This document shows, in pieces, positions 26,248-35,305 of a stretch of DNA of 64,000 bases. The translations under genes were made by a program, and so were the position numbers. Origin of the DNA: Stentor roeselii (taxonomy: Eukaryota > Ciliophora > Heterotrichea > Heterotrichida > Stentoridae); NCBI GenBank assembly GCA_006503475.1, contig RSEH01000157.1, positions 1-64,000 on the forward strand, given 5' to 3'. Within the stretch, counting starts at the first letter, position 1. Every line of letters starts with the position of its first letter. The notes under the pieces are model-generated. The model did no database searches. It was not told the DNA's origin and was given only the letters and a program-made list of their open reading frames with translations.

Positions 26248-28014
26248 TTAATTAGATTTAAAATTAATCAGGGATGCTTCGTTGAAAATCATCTCGAAGT
26301 CGTTTGGTTGGCTGCACTCGTGAGGGAATAACTGATCTACTGTCAATGCAAAAGCGTTATCAAGCATTTTCGGAATAAGTACCGACAGATAAGGACTACT
26401 AAGTTCCAAACAAGGATTAGTATTAACCTCAATAAGCCAAACCTTAAACTCCGAGTCAACCATGAAGTCATATCCAAGGACTTCAAACGAATGAAGTTTC
26501 CTGGTCGGTTCAATTTTCATATAAGCAGCAAAAACAGTATCAGTAACAAGAGCCTTAATCTGAGGTAAAGCCGTTTCAAAAAAGTTCATCCCAGGGTGTT
26601 GTTCATCAAGATATTCCTGAAACTCTAAATAAGACAATTTATTCCCAGCTTCATGTTTTCCATAACTACTTCCATGTTTCTGAACAGCATCATTTGTTAG
26701 ATGAATAAACCGATTTTCCACATTTTTAATATTAAAGTCCACAGCTGAAGTCCTGAGGTATCCTTCTTTATAGAAAAAACCTTGAATATTTCCCTGAATG
26801 CAAGAAATTACTGAGTAAACCCGAATATCAAATTTTCGACCTTTGTACAAAAAAGGGTTTTCGATGTACTTCTGGATAATGAAGGTCCTGTCGTATTCAC
26901 AGTCGTAGTTGCTTATCGCCTCGATCACCTGGTCAAGTCTTGAACATACATTGATCCCTATTCCTCGATTTGTGCATTCCCCTGGCTTTACTATCCATAC
27001 GTTTGATGATCCTGTCTTTTGAAGTTCTTTGAATTTTGAGAGAAATGATTTGAATGTCGAGTCATAACTTCCGTATGATACGTGAAAGGTTAATGGAATC
27101 TTTGTAAATGGGTTTATTCCCATGCTTGTGTAGTATGAATGCATGTTGAAAAATAAACGCTTTTTGGATGTTAGTTCTTTGTTTTCTGAAAGCTTGTTGT
27201 AAAGCTTTTGCTTTGAACTTATTAGGGACTTTGGGGGATGGATTTGACGGTAGTGGTTTGATGGAAGCATTGATGGTAGTTCATGACTCACCTCCAAAAC
27301 CGAAACATCCTCAGAAGGTTCAAAGCAGTTCATAGCTTCAATAATCGAGTTATTTTTCAGTGCAGTCCAGGAAAAATTCGCACTGACATGTGAATAAACT
27401 CGTTTCCACCTAGTCCTCGACTTCATAACCCTAGAAATCAAAGCTGAATTATTCCCAGGTCCAACAAAGTACTTAAAACTCGAATCCTCATCATCCTTGC
27501 AACAAATTCCATTAGCCTTCTGTAAAAGTTGACTCAAAGTATCTTGTTTAGTTTTAACCCTGATTCTTTTCACTTTCGGTGTATTAAACTTCTTCCTCAA
27601 TGCAGTGCGAGTCATTGCCTGAGTCTCATTCAAAGCCGTATTCGCGCGAAGAGGCAGTCCATAAGTGGAAGAATTTCCATTTACGTTAGGATTCGACATG
27701 CATTTATATATTTTAGCTCCTGATTCAAGTTCAAAAGTCTCTGCAATTGAAACTTTTCCTAAAGTTTTGTAAATCGGAAATTTTGAATCATTTTTCGTTG
27801 TTGAAGCTGAAACTAACAGTTTTGAGATGTTGAGGGTGGAAAGGGTCTTGTCTAAACGTGAGAGATGGCCTTTGGGAGTTGTGCGTTGGTAGATTTCTAA
27901 GGAATTTACACGGGTTTTTGATTTGCTTTCGGATAAAGCTTGGATGTGTAATGGTTTCCCTGTGATTGATAGGTTTAGAGGAGATGTCTCTCTTATGAGA
28001 GATTTTTTTTCCAT
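26248..28014 (-). CDS. TTLL: Tubulin tyrosine ligase-like (TTLL) enzyme
   Basis: 588 residues. The N-terminal 250 are variable. The TTL domain spans about 290-575 with the ATP-grasp landmarks: SNVWIVKPGECTNRGIGINV, FIIQKYIENPFLYKGRKFDI then RVYSV, RFIHLTNDAVQKHGSSYG, and SFEVLGYDFMVDSEFKVWLI followed by EVNTNPCLE. Such enzymes ligate glutamate or glycine to tubulin tails; which amino acid cannot be told here. Ciliates carry many TTLLs for ciliary and cortical microtubules. The gene directly abuts the ankyrin gene downstream. Confidence 0.92.
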   Translation of the reverse strand: MEKKSLIRETSPLNLSITGKPLHIQALSESKSKTRVNSLEIYQRTTPKGHLSRLDKTLSTLNISKLLVSASTTKNDSKFPIYKTLGKVSIAETFELESGAKIYKCMSNPNVNGNSSTYGLPLRANTALNETQAMTRTALRKKFNTPKVKRIRVKTKQDTLSQLLQKANGICCKDDEDSSFKYFVGPGNNSALISRVMKSRTRWKRVYSHVSANFSWTALKNNSIIEAMNCFEPSEDVSVLEVSHELPSMLPSNHYRQIHPPKSLISSKQKLYNKLSENKELTSKKRLFFNMHSYYTSMGINPFTKIPLTFHVSYGSYDSTFKSFLSKFKELQKTGSSNVWIVKPGECTNRGIGINVCSRLDQVIEAISNYDCEYDRTFIIQKYIENPFLYKGRKFDIRVYSVISCIQGNIQGFFYKEGYLRTSAVDFNIKNVENRFIHLTNDAVQKHGSSYGKHEAGNKLSYLEFQEYLDEQHPGMNFFETALPQIKALVTDTVFAAYMKIEPTRKLHSFEVLGYDFMVDSEFKVWLIEVNTNPCLELSSPYLSVLIPKMLDNAFALTVDQLFPHECSQPNDFEMIFNEASLINFKSN

Positions 28015-28245
28015 TTATTCAAGAATGGATTTTTAGGGTTGAGATGTTTGGAAGTACTTGAATCGATTAAGGCTTGGTGAGGTTAGTGTTTTAGAGAGAT
28101 TATTTAATTGGGTGATGGAGGTGAATAAAAATATCAAGAAATTAGTTAAAAATCTTGCAGGATATTTAGGTTTAGAATTTATTTTAGTGTGGGATGTTTA
28201 GTTTAAACTTAGTTAATATTTAATTCGGAATTATTGGAAATTATC

Positions 28246-30330
28246 ATGAATTTTAACAATTCGCGAAAAGATGAAATGCTATTTTTAAGTAGTTTATATG
28301 ATATAGTCGATTTAATCAAATCACTTCTTCGAATCCAACACCTTCTTTCAACTACTTCACCAAATCAAATAAAAAGCTCCTCATCATTCTCTAACTACTT
28401 TTCTTTATTAACCCTTTTAACGATGTCAGATTCTAATACTCGAGAATTGGAATGGTTCGACCTAGAAACTCGAATGCGAGAACTTCTTTACTTCCAGTTA
28501 GAACCAGTCATCGTCAAAGCAAAAGAAGACCGAGAAAGTCACAGCTCCTTAAAACTTTACTGCAAGTCACTCGAAAAAAGACTGAAAGACCTTGAAACAG
28601 TAGTTTTAGGTGATAAAACCGCAGAAACAGCGATAGTCGAACTCATAAACCGATGCGCTGAAATCGACGGAAACTCAAAAAAACAAATCGTTCGACTAGA
28701 CCAAGAACTACTACAAATCAGGGAAAACATGAAAAAAACTGATTTTTTGCTTGAAACTTCAAATGAAAACATGAAAATCCTTCAGGAAAATAAATCTCAC
28801 ACAGAATATGACATCAACCAGTTGAAAACTTTAATTGATGAAAATATGCAAGTTGTTTTAAAAGAAGTGGAAAAATTGAATTCTTGTTTTCAGGAAATGA
28901 ATAAGGTTTATATGACTCTTGCGTATCAGGCTGAGGAAAAAGCTGTTGATGCCATGCATAAGGCTCAGCAGAATAGCTTGGAAATGCTGAATTATAAACG
29001 TGAAATTGATGGAATTAGAAAAGATATTGTGGAATCTTTGAGTCTTATTAAGGAGGTTAGGGGGTTTAAACTGGATTCTTCACTTTTTGAAAATAGAAAT
29101 GAGGTTGTGGATAAGAAGTTTTTGGAAATTAATCATGAACTTCAGAGGCAGAGGGATAATCTTTTGAATCGTGATGCGTTTATTGATAAGTTTATACCTA
29201 TGCAGACTGCTACAATGATATCTGACTACCTTCATTTCTTTTCAGACCTAAAAACAAAAAAGAAAATCGCCGAATACGAAAACCTGAAACTAAAAGAACT
29301 AAACTACCTAGCCCTCGACGTAAAAGAAATCGACACAAGAGATCAAAAAATGTCCCAAATCCTCGAAGAAATGAAGCACATCGAAGAACGCAAAGTCGAG
29401 CTTCTCACAAACGAGCCAGTTTCTCCAGGAAAGCTTTCAAAACGAGTAACAAAAATCGGTGAAATCGCATTTCCTCCAAATTTCGAAGACGCCCCAAGAG
29501 GTCCTCCAGGTCTCTCCAAAGAAGAAGTCGAAGAAATAATTTACCGAATCCTTTCTTCCCGTCTCGAGTCAGACTTCTTGAAATTCCGTCTTGAAATGCA
29601 GAAAAACATAGAAAACATTTACAAAAACATAACAAATCTAAGCAACGAGTCTCAAAGCATGGACCATCAAGTTTTACTTGAAATTCAAGACCTTGGAAAA
29701 AGACTTGAAAAGACACAAAAAACTTTAATGGATGAAAATTCTGAACTAGTAAAAGTTTACGATGTTCTCAAGTCAGAACTTAAGTTTCTATCACATTCAT
29801 TGAATAATATTGGACAAATGGTTGTTTGTCTTGTGGAAAACGCTCAGATCGAGCAGGCCCTTGAAGCTCAAGACGAGGAAGATCGACACAACATGGCCTA
29901 TAACTTTGAAAAAGAACTGCAGACTGGACTGGTCATGCAACAGCCGAAGGAAGCTTTTTACACTTCTACTATACCGAGTGCGAATTTCGCTTTTCAGAAG
30001 AAATGTGTCTCTTGTGGAAATGCAAGCAGTATTTTAAGTGGATTTAGAACAAGCTTGCTTTATAAACCCACTCCTTTGTTTTATAGGAATAAAAAGTTTG
30101 AACGACCTGAACTCATTGGAGTCAAGGGAAGGATCTTGAAGGCTTGTTGGGAAACTACTTCTCCGAATTTACCCTGGAAACAGGAAGTTTTTGAAAAAAT
30201 TATCAGTGATGCTGCGGATAATTTGAGTAGTAAACTTCAGGTGAATGAATTGCCGAGGCTTGTTACTCCTAATTATAGGGCCAGGTCTGATAGGAAGAAT
30301 CGGTTCAGGTTTGGATCTGTTTCGGGATAG
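28246..30330 (+). CDS. Long coiled-coil protein with a C-terminal CxxC element
   Basis: Up to 694 residues from the ATG at 28246. A second in-frame ATG at 28422 (MSDSNTRELEWFDLETRMRE) may be the true start, because the preceding part is low in complexity and A+C-rich like local leaders. The body is mostly coiled coil with breaks near 380-430 (PPNFEDAPRGPPGLSKEEVE). A C-terminal domain of about 110 residues begins KKCVSCGNASSILSGF and ends with a basic tail. No known family; a structural axonemal or cortical role is possible. Confidence 0.65.
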   Translation: MNFNNSRKDEMLFLSSLYDIVDLIKSLLRIQHLLSTTSPNQIKSSSSFSNYFSLLTLLTMSDSNTRELEWFDLETRMRELLYFQLEPVIVKAKEDRESHSSLKLYCKSLEKRLKDLETVVLGDKTAETAIVELINRCAEIDGNSKKQIVRLDQELLQIRENMKKTDFLLETSNENMKILQENKSHTEYDINQLKTLIDENMQVVLKEVEKLNSCFQEMNKVYMTLAYQAEEKAVDAMHKAQQNSLEMLNYKREIDGIRKDIVESLSLIKEVRGFKLDSSLFENRNEVVDKKFLEINHELQRQRDNLLNRDAFIDKFIPMQTATMISDYLHFFSDLKTKKKIAEYENLKLKELNYLALDVKEIDTRDQKMSQILEEMKHIEERKVELLTNEPVSPGKLSKRVTKIGEIAFPPNFEDAPRGPPGLSKEEVEEIIYRILSSRLESDFLKFRLEMQKNIENIYKNITNLSNESQSMDHQVLLEIQDLGKRLEKTQKTLMDENSELVKVYDVLKSELKFLSHSLNNIGQMVVCLVENAQIEQALEAQDEEDRHNMAYNFEKELQTGLVMQQPKEAFYTSTIPSANFAFQKKCVSCGNASSILSGFRTSLLYKPTPLFYRNKKFERPELIGVKGRILKACWETTSPNLPWKQEVFEKIISDAADNLSSKLQVNELPRLVTPNYRARSDRKNRFRFGSVSG

Positions 30331-30823
30331 TTTTTTAATTATGGATAAATTTGATTTTTTTTTGAGAATTGGGAACTTTTGGAATGGTGAGATTTTTAGA
30401 ATTTTTTATATTTTGGATGATATTATAGTGAAATTATTGTTGGATTTAATTGGTATATTTGGGATGATATTATAGTGAAATTATTGTTGGATATATAATT
30501 AATTTTTAGAATTTTGGAATATTTAGGATGGTAGCGAATTATTGTTGGATAATTAATTTTAGACTTTCAATCATTTCTCAGTGTATTCGATGATTAACTA
30601 GTTTTTCATTTGATTTAAATTAAGATTATTTCAGGCTTAAATTACAAAATTTTTCTTTAAAAGTAAAATTTATCATCATCCTTATAATTGTAATGATAAA
30701 AAGCACCAATTATTATAATCTAAAATAAAAATAACTCAAATTTGATCCTCAACATCCTTCAACCTAAAATATTCCAAAAATACCCAAACAAAAAATAAAT
30801 CAAAAACATTAATAATCCCTAAA
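30331..30823. other. Intergenic stretch with a short direct repeat
   Basis: The left part is G+T-rich on the + strand and includes the 47-nt-spaced direct repeat listed separately. From about 30600 it becomes A+C-rich up to the ATG at 30824. No gene is seen. Confidence 0.5.
30415..30552. repeat. 47-nt spaced direct repeat, third copy degraded
   Basis: A segment of about 31 nt beginning GGATGATATTATAGTGAAAT occurs at 30415 and again at 30462; a weaker third match ending TTATTGTTGGAT lies at about 30523-30552. It is intergenic, downstream of the coiled-coil gene. Purpose unknown. Confidence 0.6.
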
Positions 30824-32071
30824 ATGTCCTCAAGTGTCGAATTTCTCCTTCAAAAATACGGAATCAGTCCAAAAAGTTCCCAACCTCGTCCATCAAACTT
30901 ATCCCAAGGTTCACTCGAGTCTCCAACAGACTTAAAAACTTCTCCAATGCGTTCATCCGAGTTGAGCCCATCCCTCGAAATCGAGCTTCAAAGATGCAAA
31001 TCCGAAATAACCGACCTAAAATCTCAAATAACAAGTCTCAAGCTTCAAAAAGAAAAAGAAGTGACCCTAAAAGTGATGGAGTCCGAAAGCGACTTAAAAC
31101 TTCAGCTAGGCCGCAATCAAAACCTCGAAGATCAAATCATTTTTCTAAAGTCACAACTCGAGTTCTTCGAAAGTGAAAGTCGCAGGTCACATGATCAGTT
31201 CTTGATCGAAAAGGAAAGTTGGGTGCTTCAGACTGAAAATCTGAAAAGGCAACTTCAATATAAACAAATTGAAGGAAATTCTTCGAGTTCCAGTGTCAAG
31301 TTGGAAAAAGAGGAAAATAGGATCTTAAGGGAACAACTTGTTCATTTGAAAAAAAATGAACAGGAACTTTTGAATGAGCGCGCTGAATTGAAAAGGGAAC
31401 TTGAAAGAGAAAGGAATAGACTTAAGGAAACTGTTGAAATTAAGGATATTGAAGTGAAAAGTCATCTTGGAGAAGCTGAACTTAATTTGCAGCAGGTTCG
31501 ACTGGAAAATGAAAAACTTCATCAACTTTGCACGGAGTTAAATTTGAATTTGAATGAAAAAGATAGAAAAATTAAGGAATTGGAAACTGTTGTCAGACTT
31601 TCAGAAGAAGCTAGAGAAGCTTTGAAGAAGCAACAGATGGCTACTCAAGATTTCATTAAAGATGTGGTTTCTGTTAATGAACAACTTGTTGATTCACTTC
31701 AAAAAGACCCGAAAAGTAGAAAAAAACGTTCAACTTCTGCGAGAAAAAATAAATCTTCTCCTAGTTTGAGGTCTAGTAAGGATGAAGAACCTTCAATGAG
31801 GAAAAAGGTTTCAGTTCCTTCTTATTTGAATAAAGAAGGAAAGTTACAGGATACTATTCAAACTTTAGAAGAAGAAATTTCGGAAATTAACAATAAGTAT
31901 AAAAGACTTGTTGCTAAAACTCAGGATGGGACTTCTGATTATTTGAAATCTAAAGAGGAAATTGATAGGCTCGCCAAGTTGATTGATGAAAAGTCTAAAA
32001 CTCTTTTTGCAGCGAAAAGAAGGTACTCAAGCATGGTCCGAGAAAAAATAATAAACGAGGCAATAAATTAA
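30824..32071 (+). CDS. Coiled-coil protein, basic C-terminus
   Basis: 415 residues. The N-terminal 55 residues are Ser/Pro-rich (MSSSVEFLLQKYGISPKSSQ). Residues about 55-285 are continuous coiled coil; a basic Ser/Lys segment (SRKKRSTSARKNKSSPSLRS) follows, then a final helix. It resembles centrosomal or basal-body coiled-coil proteins in design only. It lies 13 nt upstream of the poly(A)-binding protein gene on the same strand. Confidence 0.65.
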   Translation: MSSSVEFLLQKYGISPKSSQPRPSNLSQGSLESPTDLKTSPMRSSELSPSLEIELQRCKSEITDLKSQITSLKLQKEKEVTLKVMESESDLKLQLGRNQNLEDQIIFLKSQLEFFESESRRSHDQFLIEKESWVLQTENLKRQLQYKQIEGNSSSSSVKLEKEENRILREQLVHLKKNEQELLNERAELKRELERERNRLKETVEIKDIEVKSHLGEAELNLQQVRLENEKLHQLCTELNLNLNEKDRKIKELETVVRLSEEAREALKKQQMATQDFIKDVVSVNEQLVDSLQKDPKSRKKRSTSARKNKSSPSLRSSKDEEPSMRKKVSVPSYLNKEGKLQDTIQTLEEEISEINNKYKRLVAKTQDGTSDYLKSKEEIDRLAKLIDEKSKTLFAAKRRYSSMVREKIINEAIN

Positions 32072-32084
32072 TAACCCCCTTATA

Positions 32085-33599
32085 ATGTTTTCTCTTCCCC
32101 CCCTCCTTTCCACGCAGCCACAGCTCTACATCGGTGACCTCGACTCCTCAACGCGTGAGTGTGACTTATTCTCCCTTCTAAAGCCTTACGGTGAGGTATC
32201 AATGATCAGACTTTTGAAAAGTTCATCTCCCAGTCAAAAGTCCTTCGCATTCATATCTTTCAAAGACCCTTCAAACAGCAGCAAGATCAGAAGAGAGTTA
32301 AACGGTTCAAAGCTCGGCAGTTCTCCGATGCGAGTATGTCGAGTAACAAAAGACATCGACCCTCAAGCAAACATTTTCATAAAAAACATTCCGTCTAACG
32401 CCACTTTCCAGTCATTAGACGAGAAGTTCGACCCTTTCGGTTCGATAGTCTCTTCTAAAATCGCCTTTAACAGCCAAGGGTCCCCCCTTGGCTACGGCTT
32501 TGTCCAGTTCGAGAAAAGGTCACAAGCAGAAAAAGCGATAAAAGAAATGAACGGCTTCGTGTGGGAAGACCGTCATCTTGTTGTATGTGAATACCTTCCA
32601 ATCACTGCCAGGGCCTTTTCCAACAAGCACAATCTTTACATCAAGAACTTTCCACTTTCTTACACCCAAGAGGACGTTAAAAGGATTTTTCAGAAGTTTG
32701 GAGATGTTGTTTCAGTCGCAGTCGCCTCTTCTCAACAGCGGGAAGGACCTAAAGCTTTTGGATTTGTTTGTTTTCAAGATGAAGACTCAGCTCAAAAGGC
32801 CTGTCAAGAGATGCACGGGTTCAAAGAAGAAACTTTTGAATGGTACGTCGCTCCTCATATGACCAGGGTCGCAAGGCAGGCTTTTCTTAAAGAACAGTAC
32901 CAAAGGCAGATCGAGGACTGGAAAATGAGGAATCTTTATATCAGGAACTTGCATCAGTCAATTTGTGAAAATAAAATTAAAGACTTGTTTGGGGGCTTTG
33001 GTGAAATCACTTCTATTAAAATTGTCAGGGCGGAGCATATCAAGTATAATGCTGATGGTGATATGTCCAGGGTGTTAATCTCGAATGGAGTCGGATTTGT
33101 TTGCTTTTTAAGACCACAAGATTCTGCTAAGGCTTTGATGGAGATTCATGGAAAAATGATTGAAGGACTTAAAATCTTTGTTGCTAGATGGAGACCAAGA
33201 AAAGAACTTAGGGCCAATTTATTGGCCCGTGGGAATCAAAGACAACGTCAACCCTTCAACAACTCAATAAATTCCTCAGAAAATCTTCCAAATCCCTTTC
33301 CAATCAGATCTCAACTTAATCCATTCCGAAGATTTCCTCTTCCCCTTCTCCTCCGTCCACTTCCCTTCCACCATACCCGAGAAGAGTTAGGTGAAAAGAT
33401 TTACCCTCACGTTGTCCATCATTCAAACGATGTAATCGCTGGTAAAATAACTGGAATGTTGATAGACCTGGGAATTCCTGTTGCAAGTCGACTGCTTCAA
33501 GACCCATCCGCTCTCAAAGAGAAAATCTTTGAAGCGATATCCGTTCTGCGAAAAGCATGGGAAAACAACCCGTCTCAATTGAGACTGTTACCTAATTAA
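32085..33599 (+). CDS. PABPC1: Cytoplasmic poly(A)-binding protein (four RRMs and MLLE)
   Basis: 504 residues. Four RRMs are visible, with RNP motifs LYIGDLDSS/FAFISF, IFIKNIPSNA/GYGFVQF, LYIKNFPLSY/AFGFVCF and LYIRNLHQSI/GVGFVCF (from about residue 12 to 365). After a short Pro/Arg/Asn-rich linker comes the C-terminal MLLE (PABC) domain (about 430-500; EELGEKIYPHVVHHSNDVIA, then KITGMLIDLGI). The linker is much shorter than in animals. The protein binds mRNA poly(A) tails and couples them to translation factors. Confidence 0.94.
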   Translation: MFSLPPLLSTQPQLYIGDLDSSTRECDLFSLLKPYGEVSMIRLLKSSSPSQKSFAFISFKDPSNSSKIRRELNGSKLGSSPMRVCRVTKDIDPQANIFIKNIPSNATFQSLDEKFDPFGSIVSSKIAFNSQGSPLGYGFVQFEKRSQAEKAIKEMNGFVWEDRHLVVCEYLPITARAFSNKHNLYIKNFPLSYTQEDVKRIFQKFGDVVSVAVASSQQREGPKAFGFVCFQDEDSAQKACQEMHGFKEETFEWYVAPHMTRVARQAFLKEQYQRQIEDWKMRNLYIRNLHQSICENKIKDLFGGFGEITSIKIVRAEHIKYNADGDMSRVLISNGVGFVCFLRPQDSAKALMEIHGKMIEGLKIFVARWRPRKELRANLLARGNQRQRQPFNNSINSSENLPNPFPIRSQLNPFRRFPLPLLLRPLPFHHTREELGEKIYPHVVHHSNDVIAGKITGMLIDLGIPVASRLLQDPSALKEKIFEAISVLRKAWENNPSQLRLLPN

Positions 33600-33609
33600 T
33601 TTTTAATTA

Positions 33610-34185
33610 CTAAGCTTTTTTCTTCAAGTCCTTGATGACCTGCAGAAGTCTAGTGATATCTTTGAATATCTTTTTAGTGAAATTTGAAACTTTCAACATG
33701 TATTCTCCGTATTCTTCTTTTGAGCTGTAGTCATTCAATGAGTTACTGTAAATAAAAGAAAGTTCCTCTGAATAGTCACTCGTCAAATCAGTGACAGGAG
33801 CTAATCTTACTTGCCCATCACGAATATTTTGAAGAGTTTCTTCAATTTTCAAAGAACTTTCAATCACTAGTTTTTCCCGCTCTTCAGGAATTTTGTGAAG
33901 TTTACTTCGAAGACGAGCTTCAACTGCTGGGCAGATTAAAGAGACTGTTTTTTTAAAGTCTTGAAGAAAAGTACGAGTTGACATGACTCTTTCGTATTCT
34001 GCTGATGGAGGAACTTTTGACTCTTCAATTGGAACTTCAGGATTCTCTGACATTCCTTCTGGAACTCGTTGTCCACCTATCGGCACTGGTCTCGGGTCAC
34101 CTTGATGGAAGTTTTCACTGTTTCTGTCGAATTGAGACCTGAACTTCTGGTCAGATTCAAGCAAGTCGTCAAGAGCTTCATTCAT
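33610..34185 (-). CDS. Hypothetical helical protein
   Basis: 191 residues. The N-terminal 70 are disordered and Pro/Glu-rich. The remainder is predicted helical, with charged segments (RTFLQDFKKTVSLICPAVEA, ending FKDITRLLQVIKDLKKKA). No motif is recognised. It converges on the poly(A)-binding protein gene with 10 nt between stops. Confidence 0.6.
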   Translation of the reverse strand: MNEALDDLLESDQKFRSQFDRNSENFHQGDPRPVPIGGQRVPEGMSENPEVPIEESKVPPSAEYERVMSTRTFLQDFKKTVSLICPAVEARLRSKLHKIPEEREKLVIESSLKIEETLQNIRDGQVRLAPVTDLTSDYSEELSFIYSNSLNDYSSKEEYGEYMLKVSNFTKKIFKDITRLLQVIKDLKKKA

Positions 34186-34302
34186 TTTTAGATTATTAGA
34201 AATGGACTAGAAAAAATTTGGTTTTAAGTGAATGATGATTTTTACTTAAGGGGATTTTGAAGGATTTTTAGGTTTTATCCAATAACATTATTTAATAATA
34301 AA

Positions 34303-34710
34303 ATGAGTTGGCAGGTTCAGAAATTCTCAAAACCTCCTCAAAAGCCAGTCTTTTCTCCTAAACCTTTCAAATTCTCATCGAATCACAGCGAAAGTCATGA
34401 AAAATACAAGACTGAGCTTTGTCGAAACCTTGAGTCAGGTTTCTGTGAATACGGAGATAAATGTTTTTATGCTCATAGTTTGGAAGAACTACGAGACAAG
34501 TCCTCAACAGTTTTAAAACAAGTGAAATGCAAGAGTTTTTTTGAGTTCGGGTATTGTTTGTTAGGTCACAGATGCCAGTTCTCACATAAAGACACTCCTG
34601 ACACTGCTGAAAGTTCTCCTAATACGAGCAAGAAGACTTCAAGAAAAGCTTCTGGAGAAGGGCGAGTCCCGAGGTTCATTGACATGGAAGCGAGACTGGA
34701 TTTAATTTAA
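34303..34710 (+). CDS. Small tandem CCCH zinc-finger protein (TTP-like)
   Basis: 135 residues with two CCCH fingers. The first is Cys40, Cys48, Cys54, His58, introduced by YKTELC as in tristetraprolin-type proteins, but with C-X7-C rather than C-X8-C. The second is Cys76, Cys85, Cys91, His95 with the normal C-X8-C-X5-C-X3-H spacing. TTP-type proteins bind AU-rich mRNA elements and promote deadenylation. The rest is short and basic. The one-residue shortening of finger 1 may alter RNA choice. Confidence 0.85.
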   Translation: MSWQVQKFSKPPQKPVFSPKPFKFSSNHSESHEKYKTELCRNLESGFCEYGDKCFYAHSLEELRDKSSTVLKQVKCKSFFEFGYCLLGHRCQFSHKDTPDTAESSPNTSKKTSRKASGEGRVPRFIDMEARLDLI

Positions 34711-34745
34711 CTAATAATAGGAAGTCTTCTGAGGACATTATAAAT

Positions 34746-35270
34746 ATGAACCCGATTAGTGGAGGAGTTATTTATAAAGATCAGAGCTTTCCAGGGAAAA
34801 GGTTTGGGTACTCAGCGGATAAGCACAGGGATAACTTTGCATCTGTTGTGTTTAGTGATGCGAAACAGATGGACTATGAAAATCGCTTTGCTGAAGAGGA
34901 AAGGTTGAGGAGGCAGAATGATTATCAGAAAAAACAAGAAGCTTTTATGAAGAGAAGGGAAGCTAAAGTGTTAAAGGAAGCTGGAAGGTGGCAAGCTGTT
35001 GATGAAGATTATAAGCGTTCGATACAAAAGCTCGATGTCAAAAGGTCTATTTGGAAAGCTGGGCAAAAGAATAATCCTAGTGAGGCTTTCAATGTGATTA
35101 CTCTTGACTATGACAATACCCAACAAGGTGAGTACCTCAAGAGTAAAGACCAAGAAAAGAAGTACAGAGAAGGTCTTAGAATGTATAACTTAGATGCCAG
35201 AATGAACTCAGGATTTAATGTCATCACTGGAGCTACTCGTCAGTCCCCTGTCCTACAAAAGTTCTATTGA
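34746..35270 (+). CDS. Conserved-looking hypothetical protein, possibly axonemal
   Basis: 174 residues. It starts MNPISGGVIYKDQSFPGKRF and has a central charged helix (about 45-85). Two copies of a short motif follow, EAFNVITLDYD and SGFNVITGATR. The FNVI-T repeat and the Tyr/Arg-rich ends are reminiscent of small microtubule inner or axonemal proteins, but this is composition-based only. It sits in a tight rightward run of genes with 35-nt spacers on both sides. Confidence 0.6.
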   Translation: MNPISGGVIYKDQSFPGKRFGYSADKHRDNFASVVFSDAKQMDYENRFAEEERLRRQNDYQKKQEAFMKRREAKVLKEAGRWQAVDEDYKRSIQKLDVKRSIWKAGQKNNPSEAFNVITLDYDNTQQGEYLKSKDQEKKYREGLRMYNLDARMNSGFNVITGATRQSPVLQKFY

Positions 35271-35305
35271 ACATTAGAGATATAAATATCTAAGTTTATA
35301 TTAAA

